Shown here piece by piece: positions 43,873 to 51,712 of a DNA stretch of 64,000 nucleotides (position 1 is the stretch's first letter; each line of letters begins with the position of its first letter). Position numbers and translations under genes: made by a program. Origin of the DNA: Catellatospora citrea (lineage in GTDB: Bacteria > Actinomycetota > Actinomycetes > Mycobacteriales > Micromonosporaceae); the NCBI RefSeq assembly GCF_003610235.1, contig NZ_RAPR01000001.1, positions 5,518,001-5,582,000 of the forward strand, in the 5' to 3' direction. The notes under the pieces are model-generated. The model made no database searches, was not told the origin of the DNA, and worked only from the letters and a program-made list of their open reading frames with translations.

Positions 43873-44328
43873 TTGTATCCCCCTGCGACCCCACCCGTCG
43901 TGGTGCCGATCCGCCGGCTCGACCCGGACCTGCCCCCGCCGTCGTACGCCCATCCGGGCGACGCGGGCGCCGACCTGTACGCCGCGGAGGACGTCGTGCT
44001 CGCCCCGGGCGAGCACCGGCTCGTGCCCACGGGTGTGGCGATCGCCCTGCCGGACGGGTTCGTGGGATTGGTCCACCCGCGGTCGGGTCTGGCGGCGAAG
44101 ATGGGGGTGACCGTGCTCAACGCTCCCGGCACCGTGGACGCGGGCTACCGGGGCGAGATCCTGGTTCAGCTGATCAACCACGACCGGGCGAACACCGCCA
44201 AGATCTCTCGCGGCGACCGCATCGCGCAACTTGTCGTGCAGCGGGTGGAGCGGGCACACTTCCACGACGTCGCCGAACTGCCGGAGTCCGTACGGGGCAC
44301 CGGTGGGCACGGCTCGACGGGGAAATGA
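43873..44328 (+). CDS. dut: dUTP diphosphatase
   Basis: 151 residues from TTG 43873, which has GGAGG 9 nt upstream. All five trimeric dUTPase motifs are present in order: [28 protein letters not shown] (catalytic Asp, Tyr), [11 protein letters not shown] and [10 protein letters not shown]. Motif 5 has His where many enzymes have Phe, as in the mycobacterial protein. Hydrolyses dUTP to dUMP and pyrophosphate, keeping uracil out of DNA. Followed 9 nt later by DUF3710, with GAGGAGG overlapping the region just after the stop, so co-transcribed. Confidence 0.95.
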   Translation: MYPPATPPVVVPIRRLDPDLPPPSYAHPGDAGADLYAAEDVVLAPGEHRLVPTGVAIALPDGFVGLVHPRSGLAAKMGVTVLNAPGTVDAGYRGEILVQLINHDRANTAKISRGDRIAQLVVQRVERAHFHDVAELPESVRGTGGHGSTGK

Positions 44329-44337
44329 GGAGGAACA

Positions 44338-45309
44338 GTGATCTTCTCGCGACGACGTGCGGCCGCCGGCGGCCGGCACGCCAAGGCCGAGGAGCCGAAG
44401 TTCGTGGACGCCCGCGCCGCCCGGCGCGCCGCGCTCCTCGGCGAGGACTGGCAGCCCGACGAGGCTGACGCGCCCGCCGCCCAGGCCGCCAACGGCACGA
44501 ACGGCTCCTACTTCCCCGAATCCTCGATCTTCGGCGACGACGGGCCCTACGACGCCGCCGACGCGCCCGACGCGCCCCGGCTGGACCTGGGCAGCCTGCT
44601 GCTGCCCGCGGTCGACGGGGTCGAGATCCGGGTGCAGGCCGGCGACCAGGGCCTGATCCAGCAGATCGCGCTGGTGCACGGCCCGAACGCGCTCCAGCTG
44701 GGCGTCTTCGCGGCGCCGCGGACCGAGGGCATCTGGGACGAGGTGCGCGAGGAGATCCGCAAGTCGCTGTTCGCCGACGGCGTGGGCGCCGAGGAGGTGA
44801 CCGGGCGCTGGGGCATCGAGCTGCGGGCCCGGATCCGCACCCCCGAGGGCTTCAACGACCTGCGCTTCATCGGCGTCGACGGGCCGCGCTGGATGGTCCG
44901 CGCGGTGTTCCAGGGCCCGGCCGCGATCGACGTGACCGAGGCCGGCCCGCTGACGCTGTGCCTGACCGGCCTGGCGGTGCGCCGTGACGACACGGCCCGC
45001 CCGGTCCGGGAGGCGCTGCCGCTGCGCCTGCCGGCCAACATGGCCGAGGAGGCCGCGGCCCGGCAGGCGGCGCAGGCGCAGCCTGAGCCCCCCGTCGAGC
45101 AGCCCCGCCAGCCGCAGTACGGCGAGGGCGCCTACGGCGGCGACCCGTACGGCGGCTCCGGCAACCAGCTGGTGCCCGGGCGGGTGCCGCCGCCGCCCGC
45201 GCCGACGCCGTTCGGCTCGATCGCGCCGGCCGGTGGCAACGGCGCCGTGGCCCCGGCGGCGGGCGACGTCCCGCGCCGCAAGCCCTCCCCGCGTCCGCGC
45301 CGCGACTGA
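44338..45309 (+). CDS. DUF3710-family protein
   Basis: 323 residues from GTG. The conserved core (about 80-230: LDLGSLLLPAVDGVEIRVQ ... GVFAAPRTEGIWDEVREEIRKSLFADG ... RFIGVDGPRWMVRAVFQGPAA) matches the DUF3710 family (Rv2696c). N-terminal 75 residues are charged and low-complexity; the C-terminal 80 are Pro/Gly/Gln-rich and basic (RRKPSPRPRRD). Soluble. Function unknown; conserved next to dut throughout actinobacteria. A 13-bp hairpin follows. Confidence 0.88.
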   Translation: MIFSRRRAAAGGRHAKAEEPKFVDARAARRAALLGEDWQPDEADAPAAQAANGTNGSYFPESSIFGDDGPYDAADAPDAPRLDLGSLLLPAVDGVEIRVQAGDQGLIQQIALVHGPNALQLGVFAAPRTEGIWDEVREEIRKSLFADGVGAEEVTGRWGIELRARIRTPEGFNDLRFIGVDGPRWMVRAVFQGPAAIDVTEAGPLTLCLTGLAVRRDDTARPVREALPLRLPANMAEEAAARQAAQAQPEPPVEQPRQPQYGEGAYGGDPYGGSGNQLVPGRVPPPPAPTPFGSIAPAGGNGAVAPAAGDVPRRKPSPRPRRD

Positions 45310-45327
45310 CTCCGGTCGACCACGGTT

Positions 45328-45364
45328 CGTCCGGCGCGCCGCCGTACGCGTGGCGCGCCGGACG
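45328..45364 (+). terminator. Terminator after the DUF3710 gene
   Basis: CGTCCGGCGCGCC (45328-45340) and GGCGCGCCGGACG (45352-45364), 11-nt loop, perfect stem. Confidence 0.65.
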
Positions 45365-45474
45365 ACTTCGCGACGTTGCGCCCCGGGGTGTCCCCAGCGG
45401 GGGTGCCCCGCAGTAGGCTGGCTGTTACGCGCCGCTCGGGGACCTCGCCCCGGCGGGGAAGGATGAAGCAGGTC

Positions 45475-45864
45475 ATGTCGACCGACGACGCCCGACCACG
45501 GCACAAGGGGCTGCGTGGCATGCTCCACCGGCTCACCGCCACCGAATCCGAGCTCGAGTCGGAGGAGCTGCGCCGGGACACCGAACTCGCGGGCTGCGTC
45601 TGCGCGGACACCGTGCACCGCGGCGACCTCGTCAACGTCAGCGGCCGGCTGCGTACGGTCGTCTACACGCCGCGCACCAACCTGCCGACACTGGAAGCCG
45701 ACCTCTACGACGGCACCGACCTGATCACGCTGGTGTTCCTGGGCCGCCGCCACATCAACGGCATCGAGCCGGGCCGCGGGCTGAACGTGCGCGGCCGGGT
45801 CGCCGTGCGGGACGGTCGCAAGGTCATCTACAACCCTTACTACGAGCTGGAAGCGGCCGCGTGA
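45475..45864 (+). CDS. OB-fold nucleic acid-binding domain protein
   Basis: 129 residues from ATG 45475; ATG 45463 is in frame but sits directly on the GGGAAGG. Residues about 40-125 form an OB fold: GDLVNVSGRLRTVVYTPRTNLPTLEADLYDGTDLITLVFLGRRHINGIEPGRGLNVRGRVAVRDGRKVIYNPYYEL. Corresponds to Rv2694c by position and motif. Probably binds single-stranded nucleic acid. TAGGCT at 45414-45419 may be its -10. The TGA overlaps a GTG opening a 12-codon bridging ORF. Confidence 0.85.
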   Translation: MSTDDARPRHKGLRGMLHRLTATESELESEELRRDTELAGCVCADTVHRGDLVNVSGRLRTVVYTPRTNLPTLEADLYDGTDLITLVFLGRRHINGIEPGRGLNVRGRVAVRDGRKVIYNPYYELEAAA

Positions 45865-45899
45865 GCGAGCGATCCGCGCGCAGCGAGGAGCAGTCATGA
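45861..45899 (+). CDS. Bridging mini-ORF, MSERSARSEEQS
   Basis: 12 codons from a GTG overlapping the OB-fold stop (GTGA) to a TGA overlapping the ATG of the DUF3159 gene (ATGA). The sequence AGCGAGGAG inside it is the ribosome-binding site of the downstream gene. Closely similar in DNA and peptide to 8804-8842 and the 3' end of 51593-51712. Confidence 0.45.
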   Translation: MSERSARSEEQS

Positions 45900-46597
45900 G
45901 CGAGCCTGTCACTGACCGTAATCGGGCCTTGACGGACGAGGATCCCGACCAGCTCCCGCCGTTCGCCGAGCAGGTGGCGCAGCAGCTGGGCGGCTGGCGT
46001 GGCATGACCGAGGCGGCCGTCCCGGTCATCGTGTTCGTGCTGACCAACATCGTGCTGGGCTTCTGGTTCCCGGCCGAGGAGTCGCGCATCGCGCTGAAGT
46101 CCGCCATCGGCGCGTCGGCGGCGGTGGCGCTCATGGTCGCGATCGTCCGGCTGGCGCAGAAGCGGCCGGTGCGCTTCGCGCTGAACGGCCTGTTCGGCAT
46201 CGGCCTGGGCGCGTGGATGGCCTGGGACTCCGGCAAGGAGGTCGACTTCTACCTGCCGGGCATCTGGATCACCATGGGCCAGATCGTGGTGCTGCTGGGC
46301 TCGATCGCGCTGCGCCACCCCATGGTGGGCTGGTTCTGGTCGGTGATCGCCAACGGCGGCCGCAACGACTGGCGCGAGGACGCCCGACTGGTGCGGGTCT
46401 TCTCGCAGCTGACCGCGCTGTGGGCGGTGGTGTTCTCGATCAAGGTGGTGGTCCAGGGCGGGCTGTGGATGACCGAGCAGGGCACCGCGCTCGGCATCGC
46501 CCGCATCGTGATGGGCACGCCGCTGTTCGCCCTGCTCGTCGTGATCAGCTTCGGCGTCGTCCGCCGCGTCCGCCGCGACCAACCCCAACCGGCCTGA
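45896..46597 (+). CDS. DUF3159-family membrane protein
   Basis: 233 residues, six predicted membrane helices from about residue 40 on: TEAAVPVIVFVLTNIVLGFW, KSAIGASAAVALMVAIVRLA, RFALNGLFGIGLGAWMAW, ITMGQIVVLLGSIAL, LTALWAVVFSIKVVVQG, and VMGTPLFALLVVISFGVV. Matches DUF3159 (Rv2693c), an actinobacterial membrane family of unknown function. Linked to the OB-fold gene through the bridging mini-ORF. Followed by a long inverted repeat. Confidence 0.88.
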   Translation: MSEPVTDRNRALTDEDPDQLPPFAEQVAQQLGGWRGMTEAAVPVIVFVLTNIVLGFWFPAEESRIALKSAIGASAAVALMVAIVRLAQKRPVRFALNGLFGIGLGAWMAWDSGKEVDFYLPGIWITMGQIVVLLGSIALRHPMVGWFWSVIANGGRNDWREDARLVRVFSQLTALWAVVFSIKVVVQGGLWMTEQGTALGIARIVMGTPLFALLVVISFGVVRRVRRDQPQPA

Positions 46598-46684
46598 CCG
46601 ACCCCTTCTCTCACCACCGCGCCGCGCCGACCACCAGGTCCGCGCGGCGCGGCTGCCTGCACCCGCCGCCTCGCCTCGTCGGCG

Positions 46685-46749
46685 ATAGACGCCGGCCTAT
46701 CCAGATGACAATTTCGCGATCATCTACATCCAGATAGGCCAACGTCTAT
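46685..46749. repeat. Long inverted repeat between DUF3159 and trkB genes
   Basis: ATAGACGCCGGCCTATC (46685-46701) and GATAGGCCAACGTCTAT (46733-46749) pair at 15 of 17 positions. Inside, AGATGA (46703-46708) and TCATCT (46720-46725) form a second stem. Located between convergent genes. Confidence 0.7.
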
Positions 46750-46767
46750 GAAAAGCGGGGCGGGGGG

Positions 46768-47460
46768 TCAGCGGCGGCGGGAGCGGGTCTTCTCGACGCT
46801 GTCGGCGCCGAGCATGACCGAGCGGACCTGCTCCTCGACCTCGACGGTGCAGACGAAGACCAGCTCGTCGCCGGCCTCGACCGGGTCGTCGGGGGTCGGC
46901 GTGAGCACGCGGCGGCCGCGCACGATGGCGACGAGTGCGCTGTCGGGCGGCAGCGGGATGGAGCGAATCGGCAGGCCGACGTGCGGGGCGTCCTCGGGCA
47001 GCGTGATCTCGACGAGGTTGGCCTCGCCGTGCCGGAAGGTCATCAGCCGGACCAGGTCGCCGACCGTGACCGCCTCCTCGACCAGGGCGGCCATCACGCG
47101 CGGCTTGGAGACGGAGACGTCCACGCCCCACTGCTCGGTGAACAGCCACTCGTTCTCGGCCCGGTTGACCCGGGCGACCACCCGCGGCACCGCGAACTCG
47201 GTCTTGGCCAGCAGCGACACCACGAGGTTGACCTTGTCGTCGCCGGTGGCGGCGACGACCACGTCGCAGGCGGCGAGGTTGATCTCCTGGAGGCTGGACA
47301 GCTCGCAGGCGTCGGCGAGCACCCAGTCGGCTGCGGGCACCCGCTCGGGGCGCAGCATGCGCGGCTGGCGCTCCAGCAGCATGACCTGGTGGCCGTTCTC
47401 GATGAGCTCCTGGGCGATGGAGCGCCCGACGTTGCCCGCCCCGGCGATGGCGACCCGCAT
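46768..47460 (-). CDS. trkB: TrkA/KTN-domain potassium regulatory subunit (CeoC/TrkB-like)
   Basis: 230 residues. RCK_N Rossmann domain (about 1-130): MRVAIAGAGNVGRSIAQELIENGHQVMLLER with GxGxxG, LADACEL, DVVVAATGDDKVNLVVSLLAK. RCK_C domain about 135-222. Cytoplasmic nucleotide-binding (NAD(H)/ATP) subunit controlling a potassium transporter. Pairs with the upstream trkA gene 11 nt away. The order trkA-trkB divergent from an APC permease is that of Rv2691/Rv2692-Rv2690c. No TrkH/KtrB channel subunit gene occurs in the window. Confidence 0.85.
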   Translation of the reverse strand: MRVAIAGAGNVGRSIAQELIENGHQVMLLERQPRMLRPERVPAADWVLADACELSSLQEINLAACDVVVAATGDDKVNLVVSLLAKTEFAVPRVVARVNRAENEWLFTEQWGVDVSVSKPRVMAALVEEAVTVGDLVRLMTFRHGEANLVEITLPEDAPHVGLPIRSIPLPPDSALVAIVRGRRVLTPTPDDPVEAGDELVFVCTVEVEEQVRSVMLGADSVEKTRSRRR

Positions 47461-47471
47461 GGTGACTCCTC

Positions 47472-48134
47472 CTAGGCCGTGGCCGGCGGCGCGGCGGCGA
47501 TCTTCGTGACGGTTTCCGCGATGTCGTCGGTGACCAGCATGAACACCTGGTCGCCGTCCTGCAGCACGGTCGAGGCGGTGGTCAGCGTGCCGAGGCCGAA
47601 GCGCATCAGGAAGGCGGTCCGGGTGCCGGTCGCCTCCTCCAGCGCGTGCAGCGGGTGGCCGATCCAGGCGGGGTTCACCGGGATCTCGATGATGGCGACG
47701 GTGCTGGTGGGGTCGCGGTAGAGCTCGGTGGCGCCCTCGGGCACCAGGTGCCGCACGATGCGGTCGGCGGTCCAGCGCACGGTGGCCACGGTGGGGATGC
47801 CCAGCCGCTCGTACACCTCGGCGCGGCGCTGGTCGTAGATGCGGGCCACGACGCGCTGCACGCCGAACGTCTCGCGGGCCAGCCGCGCGGAGATGATGTT
47901 GGAGTTGTCGCCGCTGGAGACCGCGGCGAAGGCGTCAGCCCGTTCGATGCCGGCCTGGACGAGGACCTCGCGGTCGAAGCCGACGCCGGTCACCGTGGTG
48001 CCCGCGAAATCGGGGGAGAGCCGCCGGAACGCGTCGGCGTCCTGGTCGATGATCGAGACGGAGTGCCCGCGCGCCTCCAGGCTGTGCGCGAGCGTCGAGC
48101 CGACCCGGCCGCACCCCATGATCACAACGTGCAC
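47472..48134 (-). CDS. trkA: TrkA/KTN-domain potassium regulatory subunit (CeoB/TrkA-like)
   Basis: 220 residues from GTG 48134, with GGGAGGG 6 nt upstream. RCK_N: HVVIMGCGRVGSTLAHSLEARGHSVSIIDQD (GxGxxG with Asp at the strand-2 end, favouring NAD(H)), FDREVLVQAG, AVSSGDNSNIISARLARE, VVARIYDQRRAEVYERLGI. RCK_C about 140-215. First gene of a two-gene operon with trkB. Divergent from the KimA-like permease, which makes that permease a candidate partner. Confidence 0.85.
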   Translation of the reverse strand: MHVVIMGCGRVGSTLAHSLEARGHSVSIIDQDADAFRRLSPDFAGTTVTGVGFDREVLVQAGIERADAFAAVSSGDNSNIISARLARETFGVQRVVARIYDQRRAEVYERLGIPTVATVRWTADRIVRHLVPEGATELYRDPTSTVAIIEIPVNPAWIGHPLHALEEATGTRTAFLMRFGLGTLTTASTVLQDGDQVFMLVTDDIAETVTKIAAAPPATA

Positions 48135-48299
48135 GTCACGCCCTCCCGACAATGCCGTCGTCCGGCCACCGCGAAAGCGGTTCGTCCCGGCATGCCGTGC
48201 GAACGGCGCACCAGGGGACTCCCCACCTTCGCCCAGCCTGCCATGCGCGCGTACGGCGCGCGACATCAGAGTGCCACGTGCCTTCGCACCCCGGCGTCG

Positions 48300-48305
48300 T
48301 AGGCT
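48300..48305 (+). promoter_or_regulatory. -10 element (TAGGCT), leaderless KimA-like gene
   Basis: TAGGCT then 7 nt then GTG 48313; explains the absence of a ribosome-binding site. Confidence 0.5.
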
Positions 48306-48312
48306 CCCACAT

Positions 48313-50319
48313 GTGGCGAGACCTACCTCCCTGCTGAAGCGCCTCCTGCTCGGCAGGCCGTTCCGTTCCGACCGACTGCAGCACACCCTGCTGCCCAAGC
48401 GCATCGCACTACCGATCTTCGCCTCCGACGCGCTGTCCAGCGTCGCCTACGCGCCGGGCGAGATCCTGCTGACCCTGTCGATCGCGGGCGCCGCCGCCTA
48501 CGCGTACTCCCCGTGGGTGGCGCTGGCGGTCGTGGTGGTGATGCTGACCGTCGTCGCGAGCTACCGGCAGAACGTGCACGCCTACCCGTCCGGCGGCGGC
48601 GACTACGAGGTCGCCACGGTCAACCTGGGTTCCAAGTCCGGTCTCGCCGTGGCCAGCGCGCTGCTGGTCGACTACGTGCTCACGGTGGCGGTGTCGATCT
48701 CGTCGGGCGTGGAGAACCTGGGGGCGGCGATCCCGCTGATCGGCCGGCACGAGGTGATCACCGCGGTGCTGCTGATCGCGCTGCTGGCCGCACTGAACCT
48801 GCGCGGCCTGCGCGAGTCGGGCTTCATGTTCGCGATCCCGACCTACCTGTTCATGTTCGCCATGCTCGGCCTGATCGGCTGGGGGGTGATCCGGATCTTC
48901 GTGCTCGGCGAGGACCTGAAGGCGCCCAGCGCCGACCTGACCATCCTGCCGGAGCACGGCCTGCAGGTCGGCGCGAGCTTCGCCTTCGCCTTCCTGCTGG
49001 TGCGCGCGTTCTCGTCGGGCTGCGCGGCGCTGACCGGCGTAGAGGCCATCTCCAACGGCGTGCCCGCGTTCAAGCCGCCCAAGAGCAAGAACGCCGCCAC
49101 CACGCTGCTGATGCTCGGCCTGCTGTCGATCATCATGCTGGTCTCGATCGTGGCGCTGAGCCTCAAGACCGGCCTGCAGTACGTGGAGAACCCGGCCGAG
49201 CAGATCGTGGGCGTCACCCCGGGCTACGTGCAGCCGACGGTCACCGCGCAGCTCGCCGAGACCATCTTCGACCACTTCCCGCCCGGCTTCTACCTGGTCA
49301 TCGCGGTGACCGCGCTCATCCTGGTGCTGGCGGCCAACACCGCGTTCAACGGCTTCCCGGTGCTGGGCTCGATCCTGGCGCAGGACCGCTACCTGCCGCG
49401 CCAGCTGCACACCCGCGGCGACCGGCTGGCCTTCTCCAACGGCATCCTGCTGCTGGCCTTCTTCGCGGCGGTGCTGGTCATCGCGTTCCAGGCGGAGACC
49501 ACGCGGCTGATCCAGCTCTACATCGTGGGCGTGTTCGTGTCGTTCACGCTGTCGCAGATCGGCATGCTGCGGCACTGGAACCGGCTGCTGCGCACCGAGC
49601 GCGACGTGTCGGCCCGCCGCCGGATGCAGCGGGCTCGGGCCATCAACGGGTTCGGCGCGGTGCTCACCGGCTTCGTGCTGATCCTGGTGCTGGCGACGAA
49701 GTTCACCCACGGCGCGTGGATCTCGATCGCGGCGATGGCGGTGATCTACGCGATCATGGTGGGCATCCGCAAGCACTACGACACGGTCGCCCGGGAGCTG
49801 GTGCCGTCGGAGGAGCGGCCGGTGCTGCCGGCCCGTAACCACGCCATCGTGCTGGTCAGCAAGCTGCACCTGCCGACCATGCGGGCGCTGGCCTACGCGA
49901 AGGCCACTCGGCCGGACACGCTGACCGCGCTCACCGTCAACGTGGACGTCGCGGACACCCGGGCCATCCAGGCCGAGTGGGAGCGACGCGGCATCAACAC
50001 CCCGCTGACCGTCGTCGACTCGCCCTACCGGGAGATCAGCCGGCCCATCATCGAGTACGTGAAGTCGCTGCGCAGGGCCTCGCCGCGCGACGTGGTGACG
50101 GTCTACATCCCGGAGTACGTGGTGGGCCGGTGGTGGGAGCACATCCTGCACAACCAGTCCGCGCTGCGGATCAAGGGCCGGCTGCTGTACGAGCCGGGCG
50201 TCATGGTCACCAGCGTGCCCTGGCAGCTGGCCTCGACGAACAGCACCGACCTGGACCGGATCGACCGGTCGCTGGTGCGCACACCGGCCCGCGGTCCGCG
50301 GGCGGGGGAGGACTCCTGA
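48313..50319 (+). CDS. APC-family permease resembling the potassium importer KimA
   Basis: 668 residues from GTG 48313, placed by the -10 element. About 12 membrane helices (25-480) and a cytoplasmic C-terminal domain of about 150 residues (HAIVLVSKLHLPTMRALAYA). Motifs shared with Bacillus KimA: LGRPFRS, FASDALSSVAYAPGEIL, SYRQNVHAYPSGGGDYEVA, LLVDYVLTVAVSISSG, LNLRGLRESG, RAFSSGCAALTGVEAISNGVPAFKPPKSKNAA, LVLAANTAFNGFPVLG and RGDRLAFSNGI. Usually annotated only as an amino-acid permease. The neighbouring TrkA/TrkB genes support a potassium role. The stop overlaps the trmA-like start by one nucleotide. Confidence 0.82.
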   Translation: MARPTSLLKRLLLGRPFRSDRLQHTLLPKRIALPIFASDALSSVAYAPGEILLTLSIAGAAAYAYSPWVALAVVVVMLTVVASYRQNVHAYPSGGGDYEVATVNLGSKSGLAVASALLVDYVLTVAVSISSGVENLGAAIPLIGRHEVITAVLLIALLAALNLRGLRESGFMFAIPTYLFMFAMLGLIGWGVIRIFVLGEDLKAPSADLTILPEHGLQVGASFAFAFLLVRAFSSGCAALTGVEAISNGVPAFKPPKSKNAATTLLMLGLLSIIMLVSIVALSLKTGLQYVENPAEQIVGVTPGYVQPTVTAQLAETIFDHFPPGFYLVIAVTALILVLAANTAFNGFPVLGSILAQDRYLPRQLHTRGDRLAFSNGILLLAFFAAVLVIAFQAETTRLIQLYIVGVFVSFTLSQIGMLRHWNRLLRTERDVSARRRMQRARAINGFGAVLTGFVLILVLATKFTHGAWISIAAMAVIYAIMVGIRKHYDTVARELVPSEERPVLPARNHAIVLVSKLHLPTMRALAYAKATRPDTLTALTVNVDVADTRAIQAEWERRGINTPLTVVDSPYREISRPIIEYVKSLRRASPRDVVTVYIPEYVVGRWWEHILHNQSALRIKGRLLYEPGVMVTSVPWQLASTNSTDLDRIDRSLVRTPARGPRAGEDS

Positions 50320-51527
50320 TGGCCGCCGTGACGGAGCTGTACGAGGGCGACAAGGTCGAGGTGACCGTCGGGCCGATCGCGCACGGCGGGCACTGCGTGG
50401 CCCGGCACGAGGGTCAGGTGATCTTCGTACGGCACGCGCTGCCCGGCGAGCGGGTGGTGGTGGAGATCACCGAGCTGCACAAGGCCTACCTGCGCGGCGA
50501 CTGCGTCGAGGTGCTGGCGGCGTCCGCCGACCGGATCACCCCGCGCTGCCCGTACGCCCATGCCAATGGCTGCGGAGGCTGCGACCTGCAGCATGTCGCG
50601 TCCCCGGCGCAGCGGGAGTGGAAGGCGGCCGTGGTGCGCGAGCAGCTGGAGCGGCTGGGCAAGCTGGACGCGGCCGAGGTGGCGGCGCTGGGCGTCACGG
50701 TCGACGCGCTGCCCGGCGGTGACGAGGGCTGGCGCACCCGGGTCCGCTACCGCGCCGACGCGCTGGGCCGGCCGGGCCTGCTCAAGCACCGCTCGAACGA
50801 GGTGGTGGCGATCGGCCGCTGCGCCATCGCGCACCCGGAGATCCAGCAGCTCGACGTGCTGGAGCGGCGCTGGCCGGACACCGACCTGATCGACGTGGTC
50901 AAGCCGTCCACCGGGCCGGCGCAGCTGGTCCAGGACCCGCCGCAGCAGATCGTGGAGCGGGCCGCCGGGCACGACTTCGCGATCTCCGCGGGTGGCTTCT
51001 GGCAGGTCCATCCCGCCTCCGCGGACACCCTGGTGCAGGCGGTGCTGGAGTTGCTGGACCCGCGGCCGGGCGAGCACGCCTGGGACCTGTACGGCGGGGC
51101 CGGGCTGTTCGCCGCGGCGCTGGCCGACCGGGTCGGGGTCACCGGCGCGGTGACCATGGTCGAGTCGGCCCGCGACGGCGTCGCGGCGGCCCGGGGCAAC
51201 CTGGCCGCGCTGCCGGTGCGCGTGGTGGAGGCGACGGTGGAGCGGGCGCTGCACCGCGACCGGCGGCCCAAGGAGCGCCTGCCACAGCCCGACGTGGTGG
51301 TGCTGGACCCGCCGCGCACCGGGGCCGGGGCCGCGGTGGTCCGGGCGATCACGGCGGCCCGGCCGCGCGCCGTGGCATACGTGGCCTGCGACCCGGCGGC
51401 GCTGGGCCGGGACGTGCGCACCTTCCGTGAGCAAGGCTGGGAGTTGCGGGCACTGCGGGCCTTCGACTGCTTCCCGCAGACCCATCACGTGGAGTGCGTC
51501 GCGCTGTTGACACCGGGGCGAGGGTGA
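50319..51527 (+). CDS. TrmA/RlmD-family RNA (uracil-5-)-methyltransferase
   Basis: 402 residues. N-terminal TRAM domain (about 8-60, KVEVTVGPIAHGGHCVARHEGQVIFVRHALPGERV). Iron-sulfur-type cysteines in CPYAHANGCGGCDLQH (about 77-92). SAM-binding LYGGAGLFAAAL; the active-site region has DVVVLDPPRTGAG and YVACDPAALGRDV with the catalytic Cys. Methylates C5 of uridine in tRNA or rRNA. Overlaps the KimA-like stop (TGATG), so coupled to it. Same place as Rv2689c. Confidence 0.9.
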   Translation: MAAVTELYEGDKVEVTVGPIAHGGHCVARHEGQVIFVRHALPGERVVVEITELHKAYLRGDCVEVLAASADRITPRCPYAHANGCGGCDLQHVASPAQREWKAAVVREQLERLGKLDAAEVAALGVTVDALPGGDEGWRTRVRYRADALGRPGLLKHRSNEVVAIGRCAIAHPEIQQLDVLERRWPDTDLIDVVKPSTGPAQLVQDPPQQIVERAAGHDFAISAGGFWQVHPASADTLVQAVLELLDPRPGEHAWDLYGGAGLFAAALADRVGVTGAVTMVESARDGVAAARGNLAALPVRVVEATVERALHRDRRPKERLPQPDVVVLDPPRTGAGAAVVRAITAARPRAVAYVACDPAALGRDVRTFREQGWELRALRAFDCFPQTHHVECVALLTPGRG

Positions 51528-51578
51528 AGGTCCCGTGAAGGGGTGGGCGAGGCGGTGAACGGCCGTGCGTGCTGCCGA

Positions 51579-51584
51579 TAGACT
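51579..51584 (+). promoter_or_regulatory. -10 element (TAGACT) of the dxs leader
   Basis: TAGACT with an 8-nt gap to ATG 51593 of a 39-codon frame that runs into dxs. Confidence 0.45.
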
Positions 51585-51592
51585 TCCCCGGC

Positions 51593-51712
51593 ATGGGTAA
51601 GCGGAACGTAGGGCACCCCCACCGGAGTGCCGTACGGGAACGGCGGCGAGCGCGTGGCGAGGGCATGAACGGCGTTCATGCCGCCGACGAGCGCAGCGAG
51701 GAGAAGGTATGA
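51593..51712 (+). CDS. 39-codon leader ORF overlapping dxs
   Basis: Frame [18 protein letters not shown]... rich in Arg, ending DERSEEKV; its TGA (51710-51712) overlaps the dxs ATG (ATGA). The start is placed by a TAGACT hexamer 8 nt upstream, suggesting a leaderless mRNA whose first translated product is this peptide, followed by reinitiation at dxs. The 3' part carries the GAGCGCAGCGAGGAG module of the other bridging ORFs, which is also the dxs ribosome-binding site. Basic composition could bind RNA; untested. Confidence 0.45.
   Translation: MGKRNVGHPHRSAVRERRRARGEGMNGVHAADERSEEKV

Noticed and set aside
43249..46236. A 995-codon minus-strand frame
   Set aside because: Only its last 170 codons (DUF3093) look coding; the rest is antisense to dut, DUF3710 and the OB-fold gene.
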